DNA of 10,598 nucleotides from Planctomycetota bacterium (GCA_023135255.1 JAGLTN010000051.1:1-10598); one strand, 5' to 3'. Shown: positions 1 through 6,806, counted from the first letter of the stretch. Notes: a model not told the origin generated them from the letters alone. A program made the numbers and translations.

Positions 1-80
1 AATTTATTACCATGAATGGTATCAGACATCGTTAAAACCGCAAAAAACCATTTTTATAAGAAAAAACGCAGAATTGGATA

Positions 81-106
81 TGAGGTATCTAAGCAGATGG
101 CGGACA
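81..106 (+). repeat. Imperfect dispersed repeat, copy 1
   Basis: This 26-bp segment begins TGAGGT and ends GATGGCGGACA. It matches 6752-6776 in the same orientation at 22 of 26 aligned positions, with one 1-base gap and three substitutions. The flanks do not match. The two copies bracket about 6.7 kb. The segment lies in an open frame here (2-253), but the second copy is interrupted by stops in the equivalent frame, so conservation as protein is unlikely. Its function is unknown; it could be a genome-wide intergenic repeat or a recombination remnant. Confidence 0.5.
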
Positions 107-206
107 GTTGATTTACCAATTGGCAGTGGGGATGCCTTTGGTGTGGTTTGTTTTGTTATTTTTGGGGTGAAATTCGTTGTTATGTCGCTTCGGTGGGGAT
201 TGGGAT

Positions 207-234
207 TTGACTTTGTCTGGGTGAGGTGTATTGT
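207..234 (+). promoter_or_regulatory. Candidate promoter of the fucosidase gene
   Basis: TTGACT at 207-212 and TATTGT at 229-234 are separated by 16 bp. The preferred start codon lies 35 bases after the -10 box. The same box pair recurs before the response-regulator gene and, with one change in each box, before rex, which raises its credibility. Confidence 0.4.
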
Positions 235-269
235 GGTGGTAATTATTGTTTAGATATATGGAGACAGGC

Positions 270-2315
270 ATGAAGGCTAAGAGTTTTTTGATCATTCTTT
301 TGATTATGTGTATTTGCGGCCAAGTCTGGGCAAGCAGTGAGGATACTATGCAGTGGTGGCGGGATGCCAAGTTTGCGTTGTTTGTGCACTGGGGGCCTAT
401 CAGTATATTGGGCAAAGAAATCAGTTGGTGCAGAGGTTTGCCGAGGACTGGTGAGGAGTACGCGACCTGGGACAGGAGTGTGCCTTCGGAAAAATACGAT
501 TCGCTTTATAAAGAGTTTAACCCTGTAAAGTTTAATGCTGATGAGTGGGTACAGATGATAAAAGATGCTGGGATGAAGTATATCGTTTTTACGACGAAGC
601 ATCATGACGGATTTGTGAATTTTGATTCTAAGTATACCGATTATAAAATCACGTCTAAGGATTGTCCATTCGGGCGTGACATTGTTAAGGAGCTGGCGGA
701 TGCCTGTCATAAGGGCGGGATCGGACTTGGGCTTTATTATTCTCCGCCGGACTGGCATCATCCGGAGTATCTTGGGCCTAACCATGATACGAAATATATC
801 AAGTATTTTCATGGGCAGATGGAAGAGCTTTGTAAGAATTATGGCAAGGTTGATATATTCTGGTTTGATGGGCTAAGGGGGACTACGGAAGACTGGCATG
901 CGCAGGAAATCGTTGATAAGATTAAGCAATGGCAGCCTGACGCTTTGATAAATAATCGGCTCGGCGTTGGTGGGAATATGGGAACACCTGAACAGACTGT
1001 GGGCGGATTTAACAGGACTCGGCCTTGGGAAAGCTGTATTACTCTCGGGACGCAGTGGACATGGGGCGGTAATGATAAGACTAAAGGTTATGAAGAATGT
1101 ATGAAGCTTCTGCTTGGCACTGCCGGCGGTGATGGAAACCTGCTTTTGAATCTGGGGCCCAGACCTGATGGTAGTTTTGAGGCTACGCAGGTTGCGGTTA
1201 TTAAAAAAATGGGCGATTGGCTAAAGAAGTATGGGGAGAGTATTTATGCGACGAGAGGTGGCCCTTTTAAGCCAGGCAAATTCGGGGTAAGCACTTGCAA
1301 AGGCAATAAGATATATGTGCATATTACGGAATTTGATGGGGAAAAGGTTAAGCTTGGTGCGCTGTCTGCGAAGATTATCAATGCGACAGTGATGACTGGC
1401 GGCAAGTGCAGTTTTGTGCAGGATGATGACGGAGTTGAGATTACGGTTGCTAAGGAATATCATCAGCCGATAGATACGCTGGTTGCCCTTGAAGTTGATA
1501 CGGATGCGACTGGGATACGGATGATCGAGCCTGTCGCTAAGGCGGAGAAGATTAATCTTGGGCATCATGCTGAGCCTAAAAAGAAAATTGTGGGTAAGAC
1601 GCCTAAGGTTGTATTTAAAAATGATTGCAGTGAGCTTGTTGAAGTGCCGAAGGGTGCTTATATTAATCGTGACGGCAAAAAGATTAAGCTGAAAAAATAT
1701 TATATTCAAAAGCATGAAGTCACTAATGCGATGTTTTGTGAGTATTTGAATAGTAGCGACGAGGTCGGCAAGGCTTATCACAGCAGGATGCAGATCGAAA
1801 AGAAAACCGCTGACGACAAGGTAACATATTCAGCTGAGCCGGGGAAAGAAAACTATCCGGTTACGTTTTTGACTTATTATACTGCCCAGGCTTATGCGGA
1901 CTGGATGAGCAGCAAGACGGGCAAGAACTATTCATTGCCGACGGAAGAGCAGTGGGAAAAGGCCGCGGGCTGGGATAGTAAGAAAAAACACTTCTATGCC
2001 TACGGGATTCAGACTGATGAGATTAGACCTTACAAGTTTGCGTGCAGCACGAGCATTTATCATGACAGGGATGTGCCGGGCGGATATGCGGCGATTGCGG
2101 TTGGCAGTTTTGATGTCACCAGCCCGGTTGGTTGTTATGATATGAGCGGGAATGTGCGCGAGTGGACGAGCAGTAAAATCGGCGATAAAATGATAATGAA
2201 AGGCGGCAGCTACTGGAACTATCATACGAGCTGCAGAACTTTTTCGCGGTTTCCGTTGGAGGCTGCTGGCGCCGGCGGGGACAGAGGTTTCAGGCTTGTA
2301 GTTAATTGTGATTGA
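270..2315 (+). CDS. Secreted GH29 alpha-L-fucosidase fused to FGE/SUMF1-like domain
   Basis: Predicted exo-fucosidase releasing alpha-L-fucose from glycans outside the cytoplasm. The ATG at 270 is chosen because GGAG sits 6 bases upstream and the protein then opens with a clean signal peptide (residues 1-21, likely cut after VWA). An in-frame TTG at 246 and ATG at 258 are less likely. Residues ~28-345 form the GH29 barrel: WRDAKFALFVHWG near the start, KHHDGF at 110-115, the expected nucleophile Asp200 in FWFDG, WE at 253-254, and the LLLNLGPRPDG signature. Residues ~345-445 look like a beta-sandwich linker. Residues ~455-678 form an FGE-sulfatase (formylglycine-generating enzyme-like) domain with LPTEEQWEKAA, GCYDMSGNVREW, KGGSYW and GDRGFRLV. 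By my alignment from memory, one of the two copper-binding cysteines of true FGE is Asn650 while the other, Cys655, remains. The domain is therefore more likely a binding or structural module than an active oxidase. 681 aa; appears monocistronic. Confidence 0.9.
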   Translation: MKAKSFLIILLIMCICGQVWASSEDTMQWWRDAKFALFVHWGPISILGKEISWCRGLPRTGEEYATWDRSVPSEKYDSLYKEFNPVKFNADEWVQMIKDAGMKYIVFTTKHHDGFVNFDSKYTDYKITSKDCPFGRDIVKELADACHKGGIGLGLYYSPPDWHHPEYLGPNHDTKYIKYFHGQMEELCKNYGKVDIFWFDGLRGTTEDWHAQEIVDKIKQWQPDALINNRLGVGGNMGTPEQTVGGFNRTRPWESCITLGTQWTWGGNDKTKGYEECMKLLLGTAGGDGNLLLNLGPRPDGSFEATQVAVIKKMGDWLKKYGESIYATRGGPFKPGKFGVSTCKGNKIYVHITEFDGEKVKLGALSAKIINATVMTGGKCSFVQDDDGVEITVAKEYHQPIDTLVALEVDTDATGIRMIEPVAKAEKINLGHHAEPKKKIVGKTPKVVFKNDCSELVEVPKGAYINRDGKKIKLKKYYIQKHEVTNAMFCEYLNSSDEVGKAYHSRMQIEKKTADDKVTYSAEPGKENYPVTFLTYYTAQAYADWMSSKTGKNYSLPTEEQWEKAAGWDSKKKHFYAYGIQTDEIRPYKFACSTSIYHDRDVPGGYAAIAVGSFDVTSPVGCYDMSGNVREWTSSKIGDKMIMKGGSYWNYHTSCRTFSRFPLEAAGAGGDRGFRLVVNCD

Positions 2316-2362
2316 GATGAGATATTGCCGAGATGAGCTGACTGTTGTGGTAAGGCTGTTAA

Positions 2363-2575
2363 AAAGCTGAGATTGGCAGATTTATTAATTGGCATAACAG
2401 CAAGCGATATCACGAAGGCATCGGTAATCTAACGCCGGATGATGTTTACTATGGCAGAAGGAAAACGATTCCGCAAAAACGGGCAGAATTAAAAATTAAA
2501 ACAAGACCTGAAATCACAAATGTCAAAAGACCAGATAAGAACCGCCCAAATAGCTGCAAAAAAACTTATCGATAA
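2363..2575 (+). pseudogene. C-terminal remnant of an IS3-type (rve) transposase
   Basis: The frame reads GRFINWHNSKRYHEGIGN, then LTPDDVYYGRR and a basic tail. This matches the end of the integrase core of IS3-like transposases, where a motif of the type YN..RYHESL.NLTPADVYFGR is typical. A stop codon at 2360-2362 precedes the frame, and no start, DDE residues or N-terminal orfA-like region remain. After about codon 48 the sequence stops resembling the family and ends at TAA 2573-2575. It is a dead fragment of an old insertion or deletion between the fucosidase gene and the PEP-CTERM gene. No terminal inverted repeats were recognised. Confidence 0.75.
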
Positions 2576-2606
2576 GATAGAAAAAATCAAGCAACAGCAG
2601 TAGAAA

Positions 2607-3146
2607 CTAAACCAACTTATTTTTTCTTTTTAAAACTATACCACCAAGCCCAAGCAGCAAAACCGTCGCAGGCTCGGGAACGACATCGAAAAAGTCACTA
2701 CCCTCGGCAGGAACGGTTGCATAAAAAGAAGTACCGCTGGAATTTATAATAATTACATTCTCAAAAAAGAAATCCGATATGCCGTCAGCAACAGGATTCG
2801 TTACCAAAAAAGAAATCTGAAGGAAATCCATCCCCTGTATTTCACTTAACCATGAAGTGGTAAAGGTGAGCACTCCATTCACAGTATCATTATTTATTAA
2901 CATCCCTGTTGGAGAATTGCACCCTGTTCCGAAAAAAGTGTAATTGTTATTATAAACGATCTCGGATATGTCATAAACCAAATCAAAATCAAACCCACTG
3001 CATGATGCGTCCATCGCAGGGCTGATAAACACAGTTATTTCCCCACCAGGCAATTCATTAACCATAACCCCCCCCCAGCTGCATACCGCAACTGAGAAAA
3101 TAATAGCAAAGATCATAGCAGTGATTTTTCTTTTGGAACATTTCAT
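2607..3146 (-). CDS. PEP-CTERM sorted surface protein, possibly cohesin-like
   Basis: Exported protein of 179 aa. Residues ~1-25 are a signal peptide (MKCSKRKITAM followed by a hydrophobic stretch). The C-terminus (residues 156-179) is a PEP-CTERM signal: VPEP, a hydrophobic helix, then KRKNK. Proteins with this tail are processed and placed at the cell surface by exosortase. The middle is beta-rich and low in lysine, and contains GFDFDLVYD, GVLTFTTSW and FLQISFLV. That spacing resembles the cohesin/carbohydrate-binding beta-sandwich fold; this is my inference and remains weak. The neighbouring divergent gene encodes a dockerin-like domain, which makes the idea worth testing. An in-frame ATG at 3164 would add six residues. 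The inner ATG is preferred because the signal peptide starts there and AAAGG lies about 10 bases upstream. Confidence 0.8.
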   Translation of the reverse strand: MKCSKRKITAMIFAIIFSVAVCSWGGVMVNELPGGEITVFISPAMDASCSGFDFDLVYDISEIVYNNNYTFFGTGCNSPTGMLINNDTVNGVLTFTTSWLSEIQGMDFLQISFLVTNPVADGISDFFFENVIIINSSGTSFYATVPAEGSDFFDVVPEPATVLLLGLGGIVLKRKNKLV

Positions 3147-3217
3147 TTCTGTACTACCTTTCATAAGTAAGACTACCTAATCCAGCCAAACCGACCGAGC
3201 AGACGAAAAAACACCAA

Positions 3218-3235
3218 CTCAGTTTCTCTCAGTTT
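3218..3235. repeat. Short tandem repeat CTCAGTTT x2
   Basis: CTCAGTTT occurs at 3218-3225 and again at 3228-3235 with a 10-bp period. It lies in the long leader of the PEP-CTERM gene. It could be a repeated protein-binding site or chance. Confidence 0.35.
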
Positions 3236-3272
3236 AGAATTTTAACTCGGTATGAATGCACCACACATTTAC

Positions 3273-3295
3273 GAGGCGTTGCGCAAACAACCCTC
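3273..3295 (-). promoter_or_regulatory. Hairpin in the PEP-CTERM gene leader
   Basis: On the minus strand GAGG+GTTG pairs with CAAC+CCTC, giving eight base pairs with one bulged G and a six-base loop (TTTGCG). It lies just downstream of the predicted transcription start and about 130 bases before the start codon. There is no T-run after it, so it is not a terminator. It may stabilise the mRNA or regulate the leader, but no known riboswitch was recognised. Confidence 0.3.
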
Positions 3296-3307
3296 TCTCT
3301 CCCATTC

Positions 3308-3336
3308 ATTATACAATTTTTGTCGATATTTTTCAA
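3308..3336 (-). promoter_or_regulatory. Strong candidate promoter of the PEP-CTERM gene
   Basis: On the minus strand TTGAAA (3331-3336) and a perfect TATAAT (3308-3313) are separated by 17 bp. It would give a leader of about 150 bases before the ATG at 3146. It is back-to-back with the promoter at 3406-3435 that serves the divergent gene. Confidence 0.6.
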
Positions 3337-3405
3337 GAATATTATCAAAATAATTCATACCAAAACACTATGTTATGCGTTAAAAGCCGATCCTGCACGT
3401 TTTTT

Positions 3406-3435
3406 TTGGAATTTATCAGCCCATTTTGCTATAAT
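3406..3435 (+). promoter_or_regulatory. Candidate promoter of the rhodanese/dockerin-like gene
   Basis: TTGGAA at 3406-3411 and a perfect TATAAT at 3430-3435 are separated by 18 bp. The start codon is 50 bases further on. A second TATAAT at 3455-3460 has no convincing -35 box. Confidence 0.55.
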
Positions 3436-3485
3436 GGACAGGTATAGATGTGGTTATAATATTCAGATGCACGTTTGGAATTGGT

Positions 3486-4172
3486 ATGAAAAAACATTTT
3501 ATCGCGTTACTTGTCTCGCAGACAGTTTTACTATCGGTATTCAGTTTGCCCGTTTTTGCTCACATAGATATTTCCGTCCCCGATGTCAATTCCCTCATCG
3601 CCTCGGACCCGAATGCAATACTAATTGACGTCCGCGATCTTTCCGAATATTGCGGCCCAACAGGGCACGTCGCAGGCGCACTTCTTTACCCCTGGAACTC
3701 TCAAATTATTCAGAATTCATTCCACGATCTTCTAAAATCAGATACGATCATTATAATCTGTCGCAGCGGCGGCCGAAGCAACGATGCTGCAAACTTACTC
3801 GATTCTCAAGGATATCTTCATGTTTACGATATGATCAACGGCATGAACGACTGGCACGGCGTCTACAGTTACCAAACCGTAGATTGCATCGATACTGACA
3901 GCGATGGGCTCAATGACGACCTCGACAATTGCCCAACTATCTACAACCCTCGCCAGACAGACTCTGATGGCGATGGCATAGGAAATGTATGCGACGATCT
4001 CTGCCCATACCTCGACGATCTTAGCTTTGTCAATTTCGCCGACTACGCGATCCTCGCCCAAAATTGGCAACAACAGGCAAGCAACATAATAGGCGACCTC
4101 AACCACGACGACATCGTCGACATAAACGATTTGCCGATTTTTTCTTACTACTGGCTGACAGATTGCAACTAA
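3486..4172 (+). CDS. Secreted rhodanese-TSP3-dockerin-like protein
   Basis: Exported protein of 228 aa with three parts. Residues 1-25 are a signal peptide (MKKHFIALL to PVFA). Residues ~33-130 are a single rhodanese domain: LIDVRDLSEY, GHVAGAL, and the active-site loop CRSGGRS with Cys92 as the persulfide-carrying residue. Residues ~136-170 are a thrombospondin type-3 calcium repeat (DTDSDGLNDDLDNCP, DSDGDGIGNVCD). Residues ~178-226 resemble a dockerin. The second loop, GDLNHDDIVDINDL, is complete. The first, FVNFADYAILAQNW, lacks the first half of its calcium loop. The known rhodanese reaction is sulfane-sulfur transfer; an extracytoplasmic version may handle thiosulfate, polysulfide or cyanide, but the substrate cannot be read from sequence. 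An in-frame upstream ATG at 3450 is rejected because the signal peptide begins at 3486. Its stop codon directly abuts that of the converging DUF1080 gene. Confidence 0.85.
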   Translation: MKKHFIALLVSQTVLLSVFSLPVFAHIDISVPDVNSLIASDPNAILIDVRDLSEYCGPTGHVAGALLYPWNSQIIQNSFHDLLKSDTIIIICRSGGRSNDAANLLDSQGYLHVYDMINGMNDWHGVYSYQTVDCIDTDSDGLNDDLDNCPTIYNPRQTDSDGDGIGNVCDDLCPYLDDLSFVNFADYAILAQNWQQQASNIIGDLNHDDIVDINDLPIFSYYWLTDCN

Positions 4173-4829
4173 TTATTTTAATGGCTCAAGTGTAATATTC
4201 CTGAACTCGATCTCAGAACCTTCCGCCTGCAAGCAAATGTTCCCTGATGTCATACTAGCTTCCGTGCCATAGTTCTTAACCTGCCCATTAACCGCGATCT
4301 CAATAGTATCATCCTTACAGACAATATCATAGCTGTTCCACTGCCCAGCCAGCTTTTCGCTGTCTTGGCCTTGTCTGGCAATAACATTAATAGGCTTATC
4401 TTCAACAGATGCATATCGTTTCCCGTCAACCGTGATCGCCGCACCATCCTGTATCGTCACGAAGTCACCCGTACGCCCATGCTTTAGCTGTGCCTCAATA
4501 CATATAGGCCAAACCATACCTTTGCGTATCTTATCTTCACTATTGCTATGCAGCAAAATACCGCTATTAGTCGGCTCACCAACCCATCGCCACTCGACAT
4601 GCAATTTATAATTTGAATACTCCTCAACACTGCGAAGATACCCGAAAGGCTTGCCCTTACAATTGATGTTGCCATCCTTAACCGACCAAACATCGCCATC
4701 CTCATCGCCGCTATAGCTGCTCCACCCATCAAGGTTCTTACCATTAAAAAGCTTAACCTGCTCAGCACATCCACCAAGCATAACAGCCGTAACAAAACAA
4801 ACAACGATCAGCAAAAATCTAATTTTCAT
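4173..4829 (-). CDS. DUF1080 (3-keto-disaccharide hydrolase-like) lipoprotein
   Basis: Predicted envelope lipoprotein of 218 aa. The N-terminus MKIRFLLIVV leads to the lipobox LGGC with Cys21, so it should be lipidated by the Lgt/Lsp route. Residues ~25-216 are one DUF1080 domain: KLFNGKNLDGW at the start, the NSGILLHS core segment, EAQLKHGRTGDF, then NGQVKNYG and the closing EIEFRNITLEPL. The family adopts a jelly-roll fold and is very abundant in planctomycetes; some members act on 3-keto-glycosides. Activity here is inferred from family only. Start choice: AGGG lies about 8 bases upstream of the ATG. It converges with the rhodanese-like gene with no base between the stop codons, and no terminator hairpin was found at the junction. 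Confidence 0.88.
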   Translation of the reverse strand: MKIRFLLIVVCFVTAVMLGGCAEQVKLFNGKNLDGWSSYSGDEDGDVWSVKDGNINCKGKPFGYLRSVEEYSNYKLHVEWRWVGEPTNSGILLHSNSEDKIRKGMVWPICIEAQLKHGRTGDFVTIQDGAAITVDGKRYASVEDKPINVIARQGQDSEKLAGQWNSYDIVCKDDTIEIAVNGQVKNYGTEASMTSGNICLQAEGSEIEFRNITLEPLK

Positions 4830-5170
4830 TTCAAGTCCCTTTTACAATAAAACACAGCACCGCCCAATACCCTCAGCCGACACCCAAAATTTCCTATCAA
4901 TTAAAAAACAACACCAGAATTCTACCATCAATCAAAACCTTTTCAAGAATTAAATTCAGCCGGAACGTGTCGATAGGATTGATCCATAGGCTTTTAAAAG
5001 TAAAGTTCTTGATAGTTTTGGACCATTTTGGTAAAAGGATATCGCTGTGTAAAGAAAATAAAGCTGAATATGGGTTTGATGGACAAGTAATACAAGTTGG
5101 TCTCTTTGTAATCACTGAAGGCTTTTACTCACAATGAAACAAAAAAAGTTTATTCTGGCAGGAGATTTTA
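4830..5170. other. Intergenic region between divergent genes, mostly unexplained
   Basis: This 341-bp region separates the divergently transcribed DUF1080 and beta-propeller genes. It should carry both promoters; only a modest minus-strand candidate was found. Between roughly 4890 and 5120 both strands are open for more than 70 codons. Neither translation resembles a protein I know, and neither has a convincing ribosome binding site. It may be a decayed gene fragment. Confidence 0.4.
4919..4946 (-). promoter_or_regulatory. Weak candidate promoter of the DUF1080 gene
   Basis: On the minus strand TTGAAA (4941-4946) and TAGAAT (4919-4924) are separated by 16 bp, about 90 bases before the start codon. 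Supported only by box similarity and position. Confidence 0.3.
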
Positions 5171-6451
5171 ATGACATTTTGTTCAGTGGTCAGGCAAACA
5201 TTAGTGATAGCAATAGCAGTTGTGACCGGTTTTGTGCAATCGGGTATTGCAAAAGATTGGCCCCAGTGGCATGGGCCGTTGCGAGACAATATTTCGAATG
5301 AAACAGGACTTCTAAAGCAATGGCCTGAAAATGGCCCAGTGATGCTCTGGTCCATCGAAGGCATGGGATCAGGCTACTCAACCGTTTCTATTGCTGATAG
5401 TGCAATTTACATTACCGGCATGATCGACAAGCAGGGCATGCTCAGCAAGATCGACCTTGACGGCAAACTGATCTGGCAAAAACCATATGCTGGTGAATGG
5501 CGAGGGTCCTATCCAGGTTCGAGAAGTACGCCAACAATTAATGATAGCTGCGCTTACATAATGAGCGGAGTCGGCGATGTTGTATGCATCGACATTGAAA
5601 CAGGAGCAAAAAAATGGTCTGTAAACACTTTAGAAAAATACGGCGGAAAAACCACTGCATGGGGCATTGCAGACTCACTTCTGATTGACGGCGAAAAAGT
5701 TTTTTGCATGGCTGGTGGACCAAACGCATCTATCGTTGCACTGAACAAAAAGACAGGCCAGCTGATCTGGGCAACAAAGCAGCTTAGTGAAAAAGTCGCA
5801 TTCTGCTCTCCGATAATGGTAGAACACCAAGGCAAAAAACAGCTTATATCCGTCCTGGTGGAATCTGTGGTTGGCATTGACACTGAAAACGGTCAGTTGC
5901 TCTGGAAGTTGGCTATGGAATCTTTCAAAAATCCGGAAGGTGAAAAACGTGGTGCCGGTTCGACAGCAAACACACCGATATATAAAGACGGTTGTTTCTT
6001 TGTTACCACCGGCTATAATCACGGAGGTGCAAAGATCAGGATTTCACAAGACAGCAAAACAGCAACCGTCGTCTGGAAAAATTTTGAGCTCGACAATCAC
6101 CATGGAGGCGTTGTTCTTGTTGACGGAATGCTTTACGGATCAGGCTGGACTGACAATCAGCGTGGAGATTGGCTGTGTGTGGATTTCGATTCCGGAAAAA
6201 CTATGTACACTCACAGTTGGGACAACAGCAAAGGTTCGGTATTCTACGCTGAAGATATGCTTTACTGCTATGCGGAGAAGACCGGCAAAGTCGCTCTCGT
6301 TAAAGCCGACCCCAATCAATTCAGCATTGTAAGTTCATTCGAGGTCACTCTTGGTAAGGAAGAACACTGGACACACCCGGTTATTTTCGACGGCAGGCTT
6401 TACATCCGCCACGGCGATGTCTTGATGGCCTATGATATAAAGAAGGAGTGA
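5171..6451 (+). CDS. Periplasmic PQQ-like beta-propeller protein
   Basis: Exported beta-propeller of 426 aa. The ATG is preceded by GGAG six bases upstream. Residues 1-27 are a signal peptide ending GIA. The mature protein opens with DWPQWHGPLRDNISNETGLL, the typical entry of the PQQ-binding-like, outer-membrane-assembly-type propellers that are expanded in planctomycetes. Blade signatures recur: SKIDLDGKLIWQK, VCIDIETGAKKWSV, VALNKKTGQLIWAT, VGIDTENGQLLWKL and CVDFDSGKTMYTHS. These are the usual V.xxD.xTG.xxW pattern. The family includes quinoprotein dehydrogenases and non-catalytic scaffolds. I see no dehydrogenase-specific disulfide or haem motif, so a binding or scaffold role is as likely as catalysis. 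It is divergent from the DUF1080 gene and apparently monocistronic. No clear promoter or terminator was found. Confidence 0.85.
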   Translation: MTFCSVVRQTLVIAIAVVTGFVQSGIAKDWPQWHGPLRDNISNETGLLKQWPENGPVMLWSIEGMGSGYSTVSIADSAIYITGMIDKQGMLSKIDLDGKLIWQKPYAGEWRGSYPGSRSTPTINDSCAYIMSGVGDVVCIDIETGAKKWSVNTLEKYGGKTTAWGIADSLLIDGEKVFCMAGGPNASIVALNKKTGQLIWATKQLSEKVAFCSPIMVEHQGKKQLISVLVESVVGIDTENGQLLWKLAMESFKNPEGEKRGAGSTANTPIYKDGCFFVTTGYNHGGAKIRISQDSKTATVVWKNFELDNHHGGVVLVDGMLYGSGWTDNQRGDWLCVDFDSGKTMYTHSWDNSKGSVFYAEDMLYCYAEKTGKVALVKADPNQFSIVSSFEVTLGKEEHWTHPVIFDGRLYIRHGDVLMAYDIKKE

Positions 6452-6510
6452 TAACTTCAGTTAAACAAAAAAGAGCCCGCCTCATAAACTGACACCGCCC
6501 CAAAATAAAT

Positions 6511-6552
6511 TACGCCCGGCAGAACTCGAACCTGCGACCTTCGGTTTAGGAA
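6511..6552 (-). other. 3' half of tRNA-Arg(CCU): likely attachment-site scar
   Basis: Read on the minus strand, this segment has in order a 7-base anticodon loop TTCCTAA with anticodon CCU (6548-6550), the 3' anticodon-stem strand ACCGA, a 5-base variable loop AGGTC, and a T arm GCAGG-TTCGAGT-TCTGC. The T arm pairs, with one G-T pair. The 3' acceptor strand CGGGCGT and a discriminator A follow. Beyond the anticodon loop the expected 5' stem strand (TCGGT) is replaced by ACGTC, and no D arm or 5' acceptor strand follows. The gene is thus cut at the anticodon loop, the usual crossover point for tyrosine recombinases that integrate into tRNA genes. CCA is not encoded. No intact partner tRNA lies in the window. 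Confidence 0.75.
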
Positions 6553-6806
6553 GACGTAACTCGGAAAATATAACCTCTTCAATATCAAATAGTTATAAAC
6601 AAGCACGAAAATCGTTTAGTACAAATTTTAGTAAAAACATTACTGAAATTCAGCAGGATTTAGCAAAAATTAACATCGAATGATCAATAAATTGGTGAAA
6701 TGTTGCATGTGTAGTGTCAGGAAATGAGTATATCGGGCATCGGAGTACAGGTGAGGTGCTAAACGGATGGCGGACAAAATAATTAAAACAACAGAAATAT
6801 AAACTC
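6553..6806. other. AT-rich gene-free tract beside the tRNA half
   Basis: About 250 bases without a believable reading frame. It holds two direct copies of TTTAGTA (6615-6621 and 6627-6633), an inverted near-copy TACTGAAA (6641-6648), and the second copy of the 26-bp repeat. If the tRNA half is an attachment-site remnant, this tract lies on the former element side and the short repeats might be arm-type recombinase sites. Confidence 0.35.
6752..6776 (+). repeat. Imperfect dispersed repeat, copy 2
   Basis: This 25-bp segment matches 81-106 in the same orientation at 22 of 26 aligned positions and ends in the same 11 bases, GATGGCGGACA. It lies in non-coding sequence about 125 bases before the response-regulator start. 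Confidence 0.5.

Noticed and set aside
16..111. 31-codon frame starting ATG and ending in the repeat
   Set aside because: No ribosome binding site, very short, and the repeat it shares with 6752-6776 is not coding in the second copy.
2..253. Open frame running in from the left edge (about 83 codons)
   Set aside because: It has no start in view, its second half is low-complexity G/T-rich sequence with improbable composition, and it runs into the fucosidase leader. It resembles no family I know. The tail of an upstream gene cannot be excluded for about its first 45 codons.
1641..2315. Active formylglycine-generating enzyme or a separate sulfatase-activating gene
   Set aside because: It is in frame with the fucosidase with no internal start signal, and one of the two expected catalytic cysteines appears to be replaced by Asn.
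2520..2603. 27-codon frame after the transposase stump, rich in K, I and Q
   Set aside because: No ribosome binding site and partly overlaps the transposase remnant in another frame. It could be a frameshifted tail of the same remnant but this cannot be shown.
4897..5115. 72-codon minus-strand frame as a gene
   Set aside because: No convincing ribosome binding site, no motif, and the complementary strand is equally open; reported only as an unexplained stretch.
6511..6590. Complete tRNA gene
   Set aside because: The 5' half is absent: bases beyond the anticodon loop do not pair with the 3' anticodon stem and no D arm follows.
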